From Liolophura sinensis (Eukaryota > Mollusca > Polyplacophora > Chitonida > Chitonidae), in NCBI RefSeq assembly GCF_032854445.1, contig NC_088302.1, positions 47,160,645 through 47,218,520 of the forward strand: 57,876 nucleotides of DNA, written 5' to 3'. A program made the position numbers and the translations under genes. This document shows, in pieces, positions 12,201 to 27,200 of this stretch. The stretch's first letter is position 1. Each line of letters starts with the position of its first letter. The notes under the pieces are model-generated. The model did not search any database, was not told the DNA's origin, and worked only from the letters and a program-made list of their open reading frames with translations.

Positions 12201-15200
12201 AAGATTGGCAAATTTTGGCAGGACTAAATGTTATAATGATGAAGCATTTACAGGCCAAATCTCGAACATGTGGACCATTTTTTTTTGGTGGTGGATGAGA
12301 AAGCTGTTTGACGTGTTTGTTGTGGAATGGAATGGGCCTAATGTGAATGAAGAGCTGGCTCACATATGTACGCCTATTCTTTTTGTGACTAAAACCTGTC
12401 ATGTTTATAGCTTTTGTCAGAGGAAGAAGTACATAGGCACATCATTGTTGCATCTGCCTGAAGGAAAATTACATTTGTTCTTTTCATTCAAGCATCTGGG
12501 ACTTTGGTACATATGTGATGCAGCTACATGTTTCATGTAATCTTGAAGCTTTACAGGGAAGTTGGTTTGAACATTGAAATATTCAGTTCATTAGACTACC
12601 AGTACTTCATCTTCCTTTCATGTTAAAGCGGTGATAATTAGGACTTACCATTTATTTGAGGATACAGAAAATATATTTCAGTTAAGGACAGTTCAGGTCA
12701 GTACAGCTTTGTTTAGGTAGAATAGCTGTCACAAATTTCAGGAGTTAATTTTTTTCTCACTTTATAATGGTGTTACAACAAAGAAAACATCATCTGTCTC
12801 TCCCCAATGAAACAAAAAAGATTACAAAGGTTTGTAAAAGCTGTTCCTGACCTTGTTCAGTACAGGCGAGTGCAACGATATTCAAATCCTATGATTTTGT
12901 AGCAGAAAGTGTTTGCATGTAGGCTTGAAGTGATTGAAAGGAGTAACTCTGAATCATTTACTGAAACCAGCATGAACAACTGCTTAGAAACTTGGTACAG
13001 ATGATATGATAACTGGAATATATCTGTACTTATGAATGGACGCTGTACAATCTGTTAAAGTGGTGGGACATGTTTTGGCACTCTAGAAAGATTATCAAGA
13101 TGTGTGTTTAACCATTTGGTTTAATTGCCTGCTGGAATTCAAGAGAAATTAAGAAACTTTGTGTGTTGACAGCCAGACTTAAAGTAAACAGTGACATATT
13201 GTGAAGTTGTTTGTTTTACTGCTGGCCAGACTTTGGCAGTATCACTTTTGTCCATACTGGGGTATTTCTAACTAGGCCTGAGATGAGAACCACATGGAGC
13301 AGTTCAGTGTCAAGCTTGTTGGCGGATCAGATTCCATCTCACTGATAACCCCTGTTTAAGCAATTAAACACTGTGGTGGTGAAGGGGATTGCCTTCACTA
13401 TCTATAGATGTATACTAAATTAACACAGTTCACTGGTTTGATTTGTTTTTATGTAGATTTCCATTGGATATGAATAAAAGTTGTGCTGATTATTTGAAAA
13501 GATGTGATGTTTGTTAACAACAGTTTTAAAGCGTAGATCTTAAAATACTTTCAGGCATACTAGTCCAAGATCTTGGTCTTGCAACTTCTTTTCGGGTTGA
13601 ACATTATAAAAAAATAAAACAGCTGCAAATAATTATAAAGTCTGTATTAAAAAGTTGTATTGCATTTAGTTTAAAAATATCTGTAAACACTAACATTTTG
13701 TTTTTTTTTTTTACATGTTTTTACATTTACATTAGGCCATGATTGATGAGGCAGCCAGGCATGTGAAAGTATTGTGCATAAGGATAAAGCATCTCTTGTA
13801 TGTTCTCAGTTTCATCCCACTGTGTATAATGTAGTATATAATGGTTGACTAGCCGGAAAGCAGAAACCACTTTATCCTACAGGTCACTGCTATAACATGT
13901 GTAAGTGATCATATTAGCTCAGAGTTGAAAGTCTCAGATTTAACCCCCTGCCATTGTAAGTTCTCCTCAAACACAAATATGGGCACATAAACACTCTTTA
14001 ACATACCAGTGCATCTGATTGATACAGATACGTGGAATTATCAACTTTATATCCATGGGAGCTGTTTTACATACCTAATATATCTGAAAGTAGCAGTATG
14101 ATATTTCAGCGTAATATCTGAAAATATTTTATGTTGCATTGCCCAGCTTTGCGAAGCTTATGAACTTTGCCAAATGAAATCCCTTCATATATGCGTATAC
14201 AGACTGTAAGTGTTATTAATGGATTAAGTAATGTGAAAAAAATCCAACCTTCAACGTGAAATATTCTGTTGATTATTTATGTTTTGATAATATGATGATT
14301 TTGTGCATTTGAACAGTTTAATATGGAATGTTTTATAGCATTTTATAGTGTATATGGCGTAATTTCATCCATGTTTTAGCTGCATGCCTTCACAGACTTG
14401 AATATAGCGTAATGTCATCCATGCAGTCTTGTATGACATATGTCTTGATGCGTAAGAATGTTAAAGTAGACTAAACTTTTATTATGATGTCATTCCACTG
14501 AGTTTGGAATGAAATGTTATGGAACAAAATGCTTCTTTCTTGACATCATGGCGTCTGGGTGTGAAATATCAAAATGTAATACCAAAATTGATGTCTTATT
14601 GAGCGAAATATCACTGTTATCAGGGAAGGAAATCCTGACATTTCAACTTTTTCAACTGTATATAAATATCTCTCATTACTCATTCATCAGTCAATAAACA
14701 CCTATTTACTTCATGCAGTGTAATTACCTGTAGTTCGAATTCTCTACTTCATTTGATGTAGAAAATCTTGAATCCTGATGTGAGCATGATGAAACTGTTT
14801 TCATTATATTAATTGTAGATTATTAAATGATGATAACAAAGAATATTGGAATTCATTGTGTGCTAAAAATCATAACTTTTCTTTTATGATACAAAATAAG
14901 ATGCGTTTAATTATATTTTAAATGTTTTTGCCAGAAAACTTGTAATTAGCTGTTAACATGGAATGGTACAGTCAGTAGTTTTACGGACAACTTATAAATA
15001 TACATGTACCAGTATTTTCAGCTACTACAGGCATTTGCCTCCTCAGTTTATTTTTGCATAAATGTGCTTTCAAGCATCTGACATGTAGGCCTACATGTAC
15101 TCAGAAGAAGGCATTCCCCAGTGCAAGTTTTTACAAAAAGCTCTGGAAAAAAATAGGATGAGACTTAAACAGCCTTGTGAGAGAGACAGACAGAGAGAGA

Positions 15201-18200
15201 GGGAAAGAGAGAAAAAAGGGACAAAAATTTGGCAGAGAGTTTGTGTGTGGTCATGTAGCTACAACCTATGCCCCACCCCTATTCCCCCTGTTGCGACATA
15301 TACAAAAGCTGCAGTTTGAATAATATTATGTTTGACGAACACACTGCTTTGGATCGTAGTTTTTGTGCCTGGTAAATGCGCTAAATCTGCAGGCTTCTTT
15401 CTGGAGCACTACACGGCATCATCACATCATATATGCGAATGAGAACCTGCCTTCACAAGGTGCAAGGGCATAAGGTTGCTGACATCCAGAAATGGGATAC
15501 AGTTTTATGTTTTTTTCATACTCCTGCAAAGTGTTATTCCTGGCTTTCTAATACCGGTATGGAAATATACAGTTCTGGGCCAAACCTGCTGACAGTTGCA
15601 GCAGACTGGAAGTTACACCTTTGAACTAAGACCCTTCATGTCAGGAAACCGCCATGATTTGGCTTAACTAAACAAAGTCTTGGGGTGAAACCTGCAGACA
15701 AGACGCCACAGGCTAAATTCTTGTCTTCACTACCAGTACAACAGTACTGCTACAATCTTATCTACAAGTTTGTCAATGTTTTAGTTTCACACATTGTGTA
15801 ATTTGTAGCTCCTGCCCTTGTCTTAGAAGATTAATGTGAAGAGCATTGGTTTTCTATTAAATTTGTCTCCAAATGTAACTAAATGCCACAGTTTTGAGCT
15901 AGGGTAATTACATTGCTCAAAACTAAAAATGTATATATGTCACTGATGATGTATGACGAACAGTACAGACTGTCTTACACTGTCCAGGTGAACCATTGTT
16001 CAGTTTTGCTTAAAAGCTATAGAGGATATTGCACAGTGAAGGTTGAATAATAACCCTCTGGCATTGATGGTATTTATAGTATTCAACCTTCACTGTGTAA
16101 TATTCTATTTATTATTTATATCCTGACATTTTCTCTACATGTATATAAATGCGTATCTGTTTATTTGTTGCATCCGTGAAAAAAATAAGCAATGTGCCGT
16201 TTTTGTCGTATTTCTGATTTTATTCATACGCGCTTCAATTTGGTTAACGTCCCTGCTCACAAAACCTTTTACAGCTTTAAACGCTGCCTGTAATTAATTA
16301 TGCATTCTACAAAGGTGCTTAATGCTAATGCATTGTAGGTATTTACATAAATTAAGCACATGAAGAATTTCTACCTTTTCTTTGGCACGGCTTTGTGATG
16401 TGGTTCATGAAGGATCAAGGTCTCCAGCAGTGTAATAGCAAAGTGTAATAACAAAAGTTATATCTAACTAGTGAAGATATCATTTTTATCAGTGAAGGAA
16501 ATACTGGGATTTCACTGAGGTATAAATAATAAAGTATAATATTTAGTCAGATTTAAATGATTAATCAAGTCCTTTCCTAATACACAGATGAACAAATTAA
16601 GGCTAAAGCCATTATCAGACTAAAAAAATTAATTTTGATTTAGAAAATTTATGTTGTAACACACATATACAGGCAAATCCATAAACATAAATATATTGTT
16701 TACCAGCATGATATTATTTTATGTGGATATATGAGTATAGTAGACAATATTTCATTTTGGCTGACCCACTTATCTTTGTACACTGAGTACTCTTCAGATT
16801 TTAAAGGGATACAGAATCAGGCTAGCTGTGGAGATAGGGTTTCCTGGGTTAAATTCTCCAATCTTTGTCACACTTGATTAAATGTACCATACCTAAAATT
16901 GGTTTTTGGCAAGGCATAGCTTTACATGCCCCCCTCTAACATCATGTACCACTAATGTGAGAGTATGTTTGCTCATCTGATAACCTGCCCTTGTCATTCA
17001 TTGCCCCCTCTTCTATGTATCACCTTCTTTGTGAGAAGATAGGTGTTAAGATTAGTACAATGGGTTTAAAATCAAACACTCAGACATTCCCCAGGCCTTT
17101 CAGTAAACAAACCATTTCAGGTTTATTTAGCTACCACATGTTGTGTCTTTGTCCTGAGCCAAAGGTGAAGGGTCTGGGTCAGTTGGAAGTTGGGATGGGT
17201 TTTAGAGGACACCTGGTTCTGTTAGTGCCAGGTTAGGTGCTTGACCAAGTCTTTAGGGTCACAGGGTTTGTAAGGTACAGAGTACATGGGTCAGTAGGCC
17301 CCAGAACGGCCAGACCATAAAGCCTGGTGTCTGCAGTGTGTTGTGGTAGTTTTACACTCTTTTACTAGCCTGGAATAGCACACTGAGAAATTCCCAGCCA
17401 CTTAGCCTCAGCTACTGCTGGTGATAACTGGGAACTTGGAGTGGCTTGAGCAGCCAATGGTGCCAGTACACTATCTGTATCCTCAATTAAGCACACCAGT
17501 ATTACAGGCCCCTAGAGTTGGCTGTAGTCCTGCTTCCATACTCTTCCCAATATGTCCAAGTAGATTAAAGCCACTAGCCAATTTTCTTCCTTCATCACTT
17601 AGCGCTGAGATGAGGAAAGCCATGGATTTGGCCTTGTTGATAAGAGGACTAAATTCAAACCTCACAGAGCAATATTTGTGTTTAGAGAGTGATGCTCTCT
17701 GTTAGCCTATGAACTTTTTAGGGAAAATGAGAAATATTAGACCCACATGCAGTGGATATTATGCTTAATTTGTACCCTGATATTAACAAACAGCTTTTTT
17801 ACAGGTTTTTGACCACGATACTGTAACTCTTATTAACATTGTCATATATTTTGTACAGTTAAATTACAGTCACATGATAATCTAAAATTATAGATTAAAA
17901 TCTAACTATTAATGACGATGTTTATATTTTTTACTAAATGGTACATATACTATATGGTGTAAAATATCTAAAAAAAAAATAAATGTATGTGCATGTAGTG
18001 TCTTACTAAAAGTTACTTTTCCAAAAAAAAGAAGAAGAAAAGAACGAAAAACAAAGGAATTGGGTCACATGTTTAAGAATATATGCATTTTGTTGCTGAT
18101 ACTACAGTGTATAACCAATTTGCTAATGCATGAACTATTAACTTTATGCTAATGCATGAACCATTAACTGGTGTATGGTTCACTAACCAGGGTTTGAGGA

Positions 18201-21200
18201 AGCAGGTAGATGTGTTCATGTTCCAGATGTGAAGGGTTTTGGAAGCCATTAGTTGTGAAGCAGTGATGGACTAATTAACTTCTAAATACACTGAATGGTG
18301 TTGTTTTTGACAGTTAGTTGTACAGATTACCTTCATATGTCCAGACATCAACTGTAACATTAGTTAACCACAAGACATGTAGATATACAGACCTATGCAT
18401 ACCTTTATTTTATCTATCCATTTAGCATTGTTTTATAATCAGGTTGACGTGAATAATATTAGATGTAATTAACTATGGTTTTTCAAACCACAGATAAAAC
18501 AGTAATTTTGTACCTATTTTGATTTGAAACTCTTCAAAACACTAAAAGCAATACCACTTTATCCATGATTATCCATGTACATATATAAACTTTCAAGAAC
18601 AAAACATTCCCTCAGTTTTTAAAGTTGGTATTTTTGGAAGATGGGAATTGATGCAACTACACAAGTTTTAACTGTTCCCTGTTAAGAAATGAAATTAATA
18701 AAGCAATGCTTTATCAGTTGGGCCAACATAAGTATGTATAGACACAAAAGTCATGTACAGTACACTTAATTAAGTACGACGTTAAACCCCAAGCACTCAC
18801 TCACTCACTCACTCAGTACACTTAACTACAGTACATGTAGTTTACAAGTTTGGGTATGAACAGTCTTCTCAGTTATACCCATTGAACCTGTTAGAATTCT
18901 AGAAACTCAGGAGTTTTTTTTATATAATTATGTGTTATGAGTTATGTGAAGCAGTTTTCCTGCCTTTCTGTCCTAGTTGTGGCTTACATAAATTACCTAC
19001 TATCAGGTGTTTGCCTTGGCCTTCATGTATGTAGATAAACCCTGTAGGACTTACATGTACAAGTTTCAGTAGCAGTTTTTTCTAAGGAGCCTACTGGTGT
19101 CAGACTTATAGCAAGGCTAGAAACACTGGTGTGAAGCACAGACAGTGTAAAGAATATACATTTTCTTTGGCCCCAGTGATTTTTTTTTGTTTTGCTGCTG
19201 CATTTTTCTGAATGCTGTAGGTATTTTCACCTTGGAGATGTATTGCAGCTGTTCTAGTTATTTGACATGTGATGAGAGTGGTCAGAGAGCGGAAGGTGAC
19301 TGACCAGTTAAACATGCTAATTAGCCTGGTAAAGAAATTAGGGAAGGTCTGGAAATAACACATGTGGAAATTGGACAGTGCAGAAGGAATTCAAACAGAA
19401 AATGTAGGGTTATGGAGTTCAAGAAGCTAAGTTTATATTTGCATTTCCTTATTAATTCGTGATACCATTCTGAACAAACAGTGTATCCTCTAAATAATTG
19501 TTTATTTTGTACTGTTTGTGCAGGTTGATTTAAAATCTTTGATTACATATCCTCGTGTGTTCACATGCTGGTTGTATAAGAGGTGAAGTTCCCCCAAGAA
19601 TATGTTATGCAAATACATCTGTGGTATTCTCATCCCCAGAAACTTGTTAGATGACAGATGTGTTCAAATAGAAAACATTGCTGCTAAATCACAAAATGTT
19701 GAATTATTTTGGAAAAAGGTCTTACTTCAAGCTTTGAAAACAAGGTGTCTAAATCCTTACAAGAAGACATGCACAACAGAAAATCATCAAAAAAGCTTGC
19801 ATGTTTCCTGAGTTTTTCCTTCAAAGAGCTAACATGTATCAAGATCTGTTGTTATAGTTACATACACATAATTCAAAGCCAAAGGAATAAAGGCGTGAGA
19901 TATTGTTGATTTAACAATGTCTAAGCTGTGTTCAGTAGAAGTGTTACTTGTAATTGGAGTTTCCACACTTAAAGCAGAGATTAGTGAGACATGTGGTGTA
20001 CCCACCAGCATATAGGGTACCTAAATTGTTCAGAATTTATCGATGGTAAACTGGACAGGCTTTCTGATGGATACAGACAACTTCTTTGATTTACCATTAC
20101 TATCTTGACTTTTCAGTGTAGGCATAACCTGTATTAACATCGTTTTAGATCTTCACACAGACATCTAGCTTACACCAACACCATTGAAAGACCTCCACTT
20201 TTGGGCCATTGCATATGCATCAAGTAAATAGCAAATGTCTGGCTGGATCTCAAGGTGCTCTGCTAATGTACAGGTGTGTGTGTGTGTTTGTCTGAGAGAT
20301 CTAAGGCTTGGCATCCAGGCAGCTCATTCATCTTTATACAGTCACATGTACAGATGTATACATAGTTTGGCAGAACTGTAGCTCTGCATCATAGCATTTC
20401 ATTCAATTTTATGTCCAAGTGTAGGCTATAATGTTACACTATTAAGGTAAAAGTATGTCTTTGAAGACTGAAACTTGATCATCTGTTCAGATTAAATCAG
20501 CCACACATCAAAATAAAGGCCAGGTAAACATATTCCTGATAGTGTTTTGGCTGTTAACCTTTGCTGACCCAATCAGACAAGTAGATTTAATTTGTCTTTT
20601 GGTCAGGAACCTGAACTAAATCTTACATCTTGAAGTTTTTTTTTTAAACAGAGAGCCTGTTTTCATGCATACCAGTTCTGCTACTTATCAGTATTTTTTT
20701 ATATGTGCTATGGTGCATTATGTCAAATTTTGTAAATTTTCTGTGCAATAAAATTATTGCACATGAAACATTATAGAATTGGTGATGTGATTGGACCACT
20801 GAAAAATTAGTTTAGCAGCAAATAAGACAAGATAATTGAAAATTTGAAGGCTTGCAAAGACTGGTGTTTTTTTTAGTTTCCAAGAGCAATTCTTTTGAGT
20901 TGTAATACTCATAACATTAGGTGCACACATGTCTCAAACCACAAATAATTTGTTAGCCTATAAAGAGAGGAATGTTTGAGCCAGGTAGATTCTTCCTGTA
21001 GAGATAATGAATGGCTGTAAGTACTCTGTTAGACTCTAAAGATTAAAGAGATGCCTACATGGATACTTATGGAGTCAGTCTCCCTGTTAAACCTGTGGTG
21101 TAAGCAGGGGCTGGCTTCAGCTAGTTGTACAACTAACTCAACATTAAGGGATAGCTTGGAAGTCTTTGCAAAGTGGAATGGAATATCCAACTTGAAATTA

Positions 21201-24200
21201 CTAGTAACTTGTCATTAGCTACACAGGCACATAACATTTGCCTGTGTGTGGTAAATAGGCTGAATTATAATGAGTTAAAGAGGCTGTATGATCTTACTTT
21301 CAGCATGCAGTGCTATGTGTCAAAGTAGAGGCAGTTGAGTAACTCCATATGTCTGCTGTATTTGATAAAATTTAGTGCAAGCAAATATGGATTGAGGTTG
21401 GTGTATTTTTTTTTAAATTTGTAAAAGGCAGGCATGTAAGTTAGAAAGCACAGTTGTGTTACTTAAAATACAGTATACAGTGTTATGTAAGTGACATACA
21501 ATTTCATCCATATCTAAGTTGCTCATTTATCCTCTGACTCTTGTGATCTTTGAAATGTGCCTTTTTTGGGGTTTAACGTCATACTGAACAATTTTTCAGT
21601 CATGTGATGGTGAGGAATCATTAGATGTGTGCACGTAGATGTGTGCGTATTGTGTCTTCTTGTGGCAGGGCGAGTCCGTGCCAGCAAATTGCTGCTGCCA
21701 CTGAAATCATCAGATCTAGTCTTGTTATACTGACACCCAGTCAACCAGTCTTGTTTCCTTGCTCTAACTGCTCAGTGCTGTGTGCGAAGCAAGGCAGCAA
21801 CAAGAACCATTTTTGAAGTCTAATGTTTAATGTTTTAGTTTGAAAATGTGCTTTGAGGTTTCATAGGAATGTAGGATTATATCCTATGGGAAAATGTAAG
21901 GTTCAGTGACAAATGTAATATTTTATCGGATTTATTTGCCCCTAAAAATGCACATTTTGAGCAAAAATTTAGGTAATTAACAGTATTTATTTTATACACT
22001 ATACTAATGTTAATTATTTGATTTCGATGCTCATATCAGCTTTAAAGTAAGAATTTGGGATAATCCATAAGCTCCAATTATAAATAAATACAGCATATTG
22101 GACAAGTAGTGGTCTGACCTAAACAGAGAGGTGTGACACTACAGTTTCTAAAATAAAGAGGGTTACATAATAACTTCTTCAAACTTTAGATTCACCTTAA
22201 TGATATACATAGGACAGGCATGAGTCAGATATTTACTGAAGTGCAGTAATTAGAGCTAGGTAAAATATGTAAAATTTGATTTGATCATAGTAAGTATGAA
22301 TTTGTTTACCAGATATCTCCAGTGTAGCCTCTTTAGTTCACACGGAAGGTGTAGCAAATATCAGCATGTTTCTTTAATCACCTGTCCAAAAATTACACTT
22401 CTCTCCTATGCAGGACTTATATATCTTCCCGTTACAGACAGGTGAATTAATGATCTCCGAATCAGATCACAAAATGCCTGTTATAAATGATGTCATTGAT
22501 CTTCATCGTTGGATGGCACAGATAAAAAACAAAATTCAGTTGAAAGTTGAAAATCAATGCTTTGTACTGTCTAGACTTACATGTTATGTGCTGTACCATA
22601 GGGGAACCCTGTGTGGTAACACTGATGTTAGTGCCTATATACTACACAGTGTCTGGGTTAGCTGATAACCGGGCAATTATGGATGTCTTTTGGGGCTGTA
22701 TTTTTAGATAGACCCCATGGTGGTGTATTTACACATAATTATTCGGGGGAATGCTAGAGCCTTCGCCTGGGGAGATGTCTCGAGAGGAAAAGTCATTATA
22801 TAACATGTTGCTGATACGTGTCGGAACGTTGCTGATACGCGTCGGAGCGCTTTAGCGGCCACAGATTTTGTCAGGACGTGATGATGATTGATAGTTATTT
22901 TATAATTCCTGGAGTGATCTTTTTTTTCTTGTGGCTTGATGTTATGAAAAAACAACTATTACAGAATAATCAAAGTGTATATGTATTAGAGCAAGTGTGT
23001 ATATTTAAGATGTGTGAAATATGATACTTTTGGCAAAAACCTTTTTATTTATACTGTGCATTCTGAGTAGGGTGCTCATATTCTTTTATGCACACTTTTA
23101 AAATTCAGTCATGCTTGTTGGAAAACCCTACCGTTCATAAATTCCACTATAAAATGGAAAAAAATCCATCAGCACAAATCTGATCAAATTTTTGCTGTTA
23201 TTTTAGAATAGCCCAAAGAATTACCTTTCACAGAATATCATGGTGGTCTGTTGTTGAGTTATCATTCAAAATCAGGAGTAAAGCTCCCAAAATTTATGAG
23301 CTGGGTGCATTTATAAATTTTTCAAACGTAAGAATCCTTTTAAGTCTATGAATAATACAGGTATGAATCTGATATTTGCCTAAAGGTAATTATTTTATTA
23401 CAAAAAATTTGATTTGATTAGCAAATTCAGATGTTTGGCCCCAAAATTTGTGGTATATTCTCTTTAACAAACCTGTTTAGTTGAAATCAAACCTACACAA
23501 ATAATTAACAAACCTGTCTAGCTAAAGCAAACCTTTACAATCCTTTTCAGACATGCCCTATCATCACAAGCAAGCTTGTCACTAGATCCTCTTTAGACCA
23601 GGGTTGGGAATTTTTTCAGGTGCTTAATAATGCTGTGATGTAGTGTCTCTAGGACTATATGTATGGTACATTATTTCTGATTTGTCATGATACCAATTCT
23701 GTGCAAACATAAAATAAACTTTCTTATTAGTCCTATTCAAGTCTCTCACATATATATGGGTTTTATGAACTTTTACTAGTATCTCCAAATATGAAGTATG
23801 TCAATCAATGTACCGGGTGCGGTTCAGAATTGAGAACATATTAATGGGCCAGTTGAATTTTATTTCAAGCCAAGCCACGGCTCTCTGTATAAGGGCAGTA
23901 AAAACAGGGATCATTTAATTGTAGTGAGAACTTGTAAAGTGTAGCGGGATATGTAACAAATGTTCAAGATAGGCTGCTGGGCTAAGTTCAGCCAGACTCA
24001 ATCCGGTGTGTTAATTCATGTATGCAGGTGTCGTCAGGATCTTTTGTCATGTTGAGTTTTTTTTCGAATTTACTGACTTAAGGAGTATGTTGAGGTTAAG
24101 ATGTTAAGTTATTCTCTAAAATGCTGGCACTTTTAGTACCTCTTCTGTGTTATAAACAGAAAGGATGTGCCCAGGTTGGCATTTTGATGCCAGCTACGTG

Positions 24201-27200
24201 ACTTTGACTCTTATGTGGAACATTTTTTAATTTTTTGTCTGCAGCTGTGAAGGGTGATTTTTTTTTCCGGCCTGCTTTCCAACTTTTTGACTTGTATACA
24301 AAGAATATGGCAGTATCTCTGCTGTGAGGCTATCTGTGGAGATTATAGAGTTACCTGAGATTTGTTTATGTTTTTACTTTTTTGAGGTGAAGACACCATG
24401 TTGAGGGATCTCACACTGTGAGTCAGATGCCAAGTTTTGGGTCACGCCTTACATTTAGTGGTCATAGAAAACCAAACAACTTCAGTGACCTCTACTTTGT
24501 TTTCATTTCATATTTTTTATGAGCTACAGGTGAAACCTGGGTTAGCTAAACATTACTCCTGGGCAATGTTTGGCATGAATTCTGTTTTTTTCTCAACATA
24601 AGGTTTGGTTTTACCTGTAAAATGGCAGTATTCTTGTTGGTTAACTTCTCCAGCCCAAAGCTGCATACTCTTATTATCAGTGTGGGGATACATGTACTTT
24701 GTGGTTGTTTCAAGACAGCTAGACAGTTTGAGGGCTGACAACGGTCTTATCATGAGGATGTTATAACCACTAGCTGGGTGCCCAAACGGCTGTGGCTAAG
24801 TCATCTTTAAGATATTTTTAGTAGCGAGAAAGTTCAGAATTCAGCCATAATTATTGTCGGTCTTGAGTTAGAAAAAGACAAAAGTGCCGTGCATTGTCTG
24901 ATGTTCTGTTACTTCTCATTTAGGAATAAGAAAATAAAAAAAAAATAATTGGAATATGGAGAACTTCAGTTTTCCCACAAAAACACAATACAGTTAATCA
25001 TCGTGAAAACGTAGAACTTTTGTTGTTTTGATTTTCAGACATCATATATGCTAGTATACATTTATTAAGGTGTTCACTCTTAAAATCTGCATGTAGTGAA
25101 GTAAAGGCAAAAACACAATATTTCACCTCTAAACTTTCATTGTATCAACAAACTCAAATCTCAGAAAATCAGAGGGAAGCCAGGTTTTACTATTGGTCCA
25201 GGATTAGAATTTAAGGTTAAGTGTGGATGGGGTTGTTTAGGCTAGTATGGGGAAGTCTATGATCCACACTTGTCACACCAAGAAAATACCACATTTATTT
25301 TCAGCCATTTCAGATAATTTAACGTATGTATTAAATGATTAATGCTGACATGTTGATGTCAGCTATAGTTGAATGAGTTCAACTACATTTACCACATGTC
25401 TTTTATGAGACTTAAAACATGTGAATTCATGGTAGATGTTGGAATGTTTTGCTTCTTTTAATAACTGAATTCAACATGTAATGTAAATCTTTTTATATTT
25501 GCTTCAGCTGATATTGACAGAATGCAGATCTACTACATTCTGAAGCCAGATGTCAATGTTACCAGTGACAGTTTCTTCTTCAAGATAACAGACAAAGGTA
25601 TGGTCTCACAATACATATATTTTTGTCATATGATTGATTTGATAAGTGATTTTGATTGATCAACTAATGACAATACAGTGTTTAATTTGTAAATTCTGGT
25701 GAAATGTAAACAATATAGAAGTCTTTGCATTGATAAAAAAATAAAGTTAATTTGGTTGTTTGTGTCTGTAAGATAAATGTGCGTTATTAACAGAGATTTT
25801 CAGGACTCATTGACTTTGTCCAGTGTAGGGCAGTCCAGTGGTATTAAAGAGCAAGATCATTTTTCATATTGTGAATCATATAGCTGTATAGTATGTATTT
25901 ACCTGTTGTTATATACCTGTTGTTATTTACCTGTTTCTTCTTGTGGTGAAAATATGTGTTGGCCAAATGATGGGAATATGAAATGTGTATTGTTGTACGA
26001 TATCTATGAATTTCGATTGCCTTTTGCTGCTTACAGCAAAGGAGCTGTGTACTTTTCCTAATTGAACTAGATTATTAAAGCAACAAAATCGATATTGATT
26101 GTGTATTATATATTTGTAAATGCTAATGTTAAACATGTTTTCTTCATATACATGTACCTACATCTCATGTTGTGTACCTGTAGTATAGTAAATATTCCAG
26201 TCATTCCCAAACTGAAAATTACATAATAACTGTATGATGTGAGAATCATCCAGCGTAATGTTTATGTAAAAAACTGACATTAATGTTTTTGCAAATTATG
26301 CTGTTTTTTATCCTTCACTGTTGCTGCCTGGTGTGTATTTGGCAAAGTTCCCCACATGATGTGTATTGGTGGGTTATGCTGCAGGTTGTTCCACCCTTCA
26401 GTTGCAGCTGTAATGCCACATTTCATTCATACCAGACACAGTATGCAATGTTCTGTTTTAAAGTTTGACAGCCTTTGTTTTTTTTCTGACATTGTAGTCT
26501 GTGATCCTGTCAGTACAAGGAGTATTGACTTAAAGTGAAGTTTAATTCTTGTGCATTACGTTCTGCTCAAAGTTTGATAAGATACCTTTGTTAATGTTCA
26601 GATTAAAGAATTTCAAAAAAATGTCCTTGTTAGATCTTTGCAGATTTTTTGGATGTAACAGAACTTTTAATGCTGTGATCCAGTCAGCAAAAGAACCATT
26701 TCAATAAAGCAGATCAAAATGCATCATAGTACTTTATATGCAAGTTTTAACTTGCCCTTGACCTTCTGGAACGTTATGTTAAATGTTATAAAACACACAT
26801 TGAAGAGTGACTATGCTGCCTCTCGTATGTACCTTTTATAATAATAGTACATGTAGTGTTTTTGGCAAGGGACGACCTTCTGCCGTGCCAACTGCTCGAG
26901 TATTCGTCTTGCATAATGCACACAAGTACCTAAGGGTAATTGTGAAATGTGCTGCATGTACATCATACATTTTGACAAATTAAGTTAACAGTGGAATTGT
27001 GAGGTGCCTGCAGCGGCAGTTAATGTGACGAAAAATGGATGTGCATATATGTATGGCTGAGCCAAGAAGCATTTCTGACAGGGTATTAATGAGGCTGTTA
27101 TTTTCCTGATGTATTGTGGAACAGTTGCACAAACAGCAATGTTCAGTGTGAAAGAACACTCTCTCCAAGTCTGCAGGTGGGAAGGCACTAATCAGACACT

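Larger units (their letters stand above)
9242..25507 (+). other. FREM2 intron 1 (16,266 bp)
   Basis: GT-AG intron, phase 1. AT-rich, CpG-poor and T-rich in the sense strand. No coding exon was recognised inside. It contains the 76-bp array (9645-9948), a short 35-bp-type repeat, two copies of a dispersed repeat, SINE copies and a CpG-dense patch, listed separately. The purine tract 15179-15220 is GA-rich. The rest shows only short chance frames. Confidence 0.85.
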
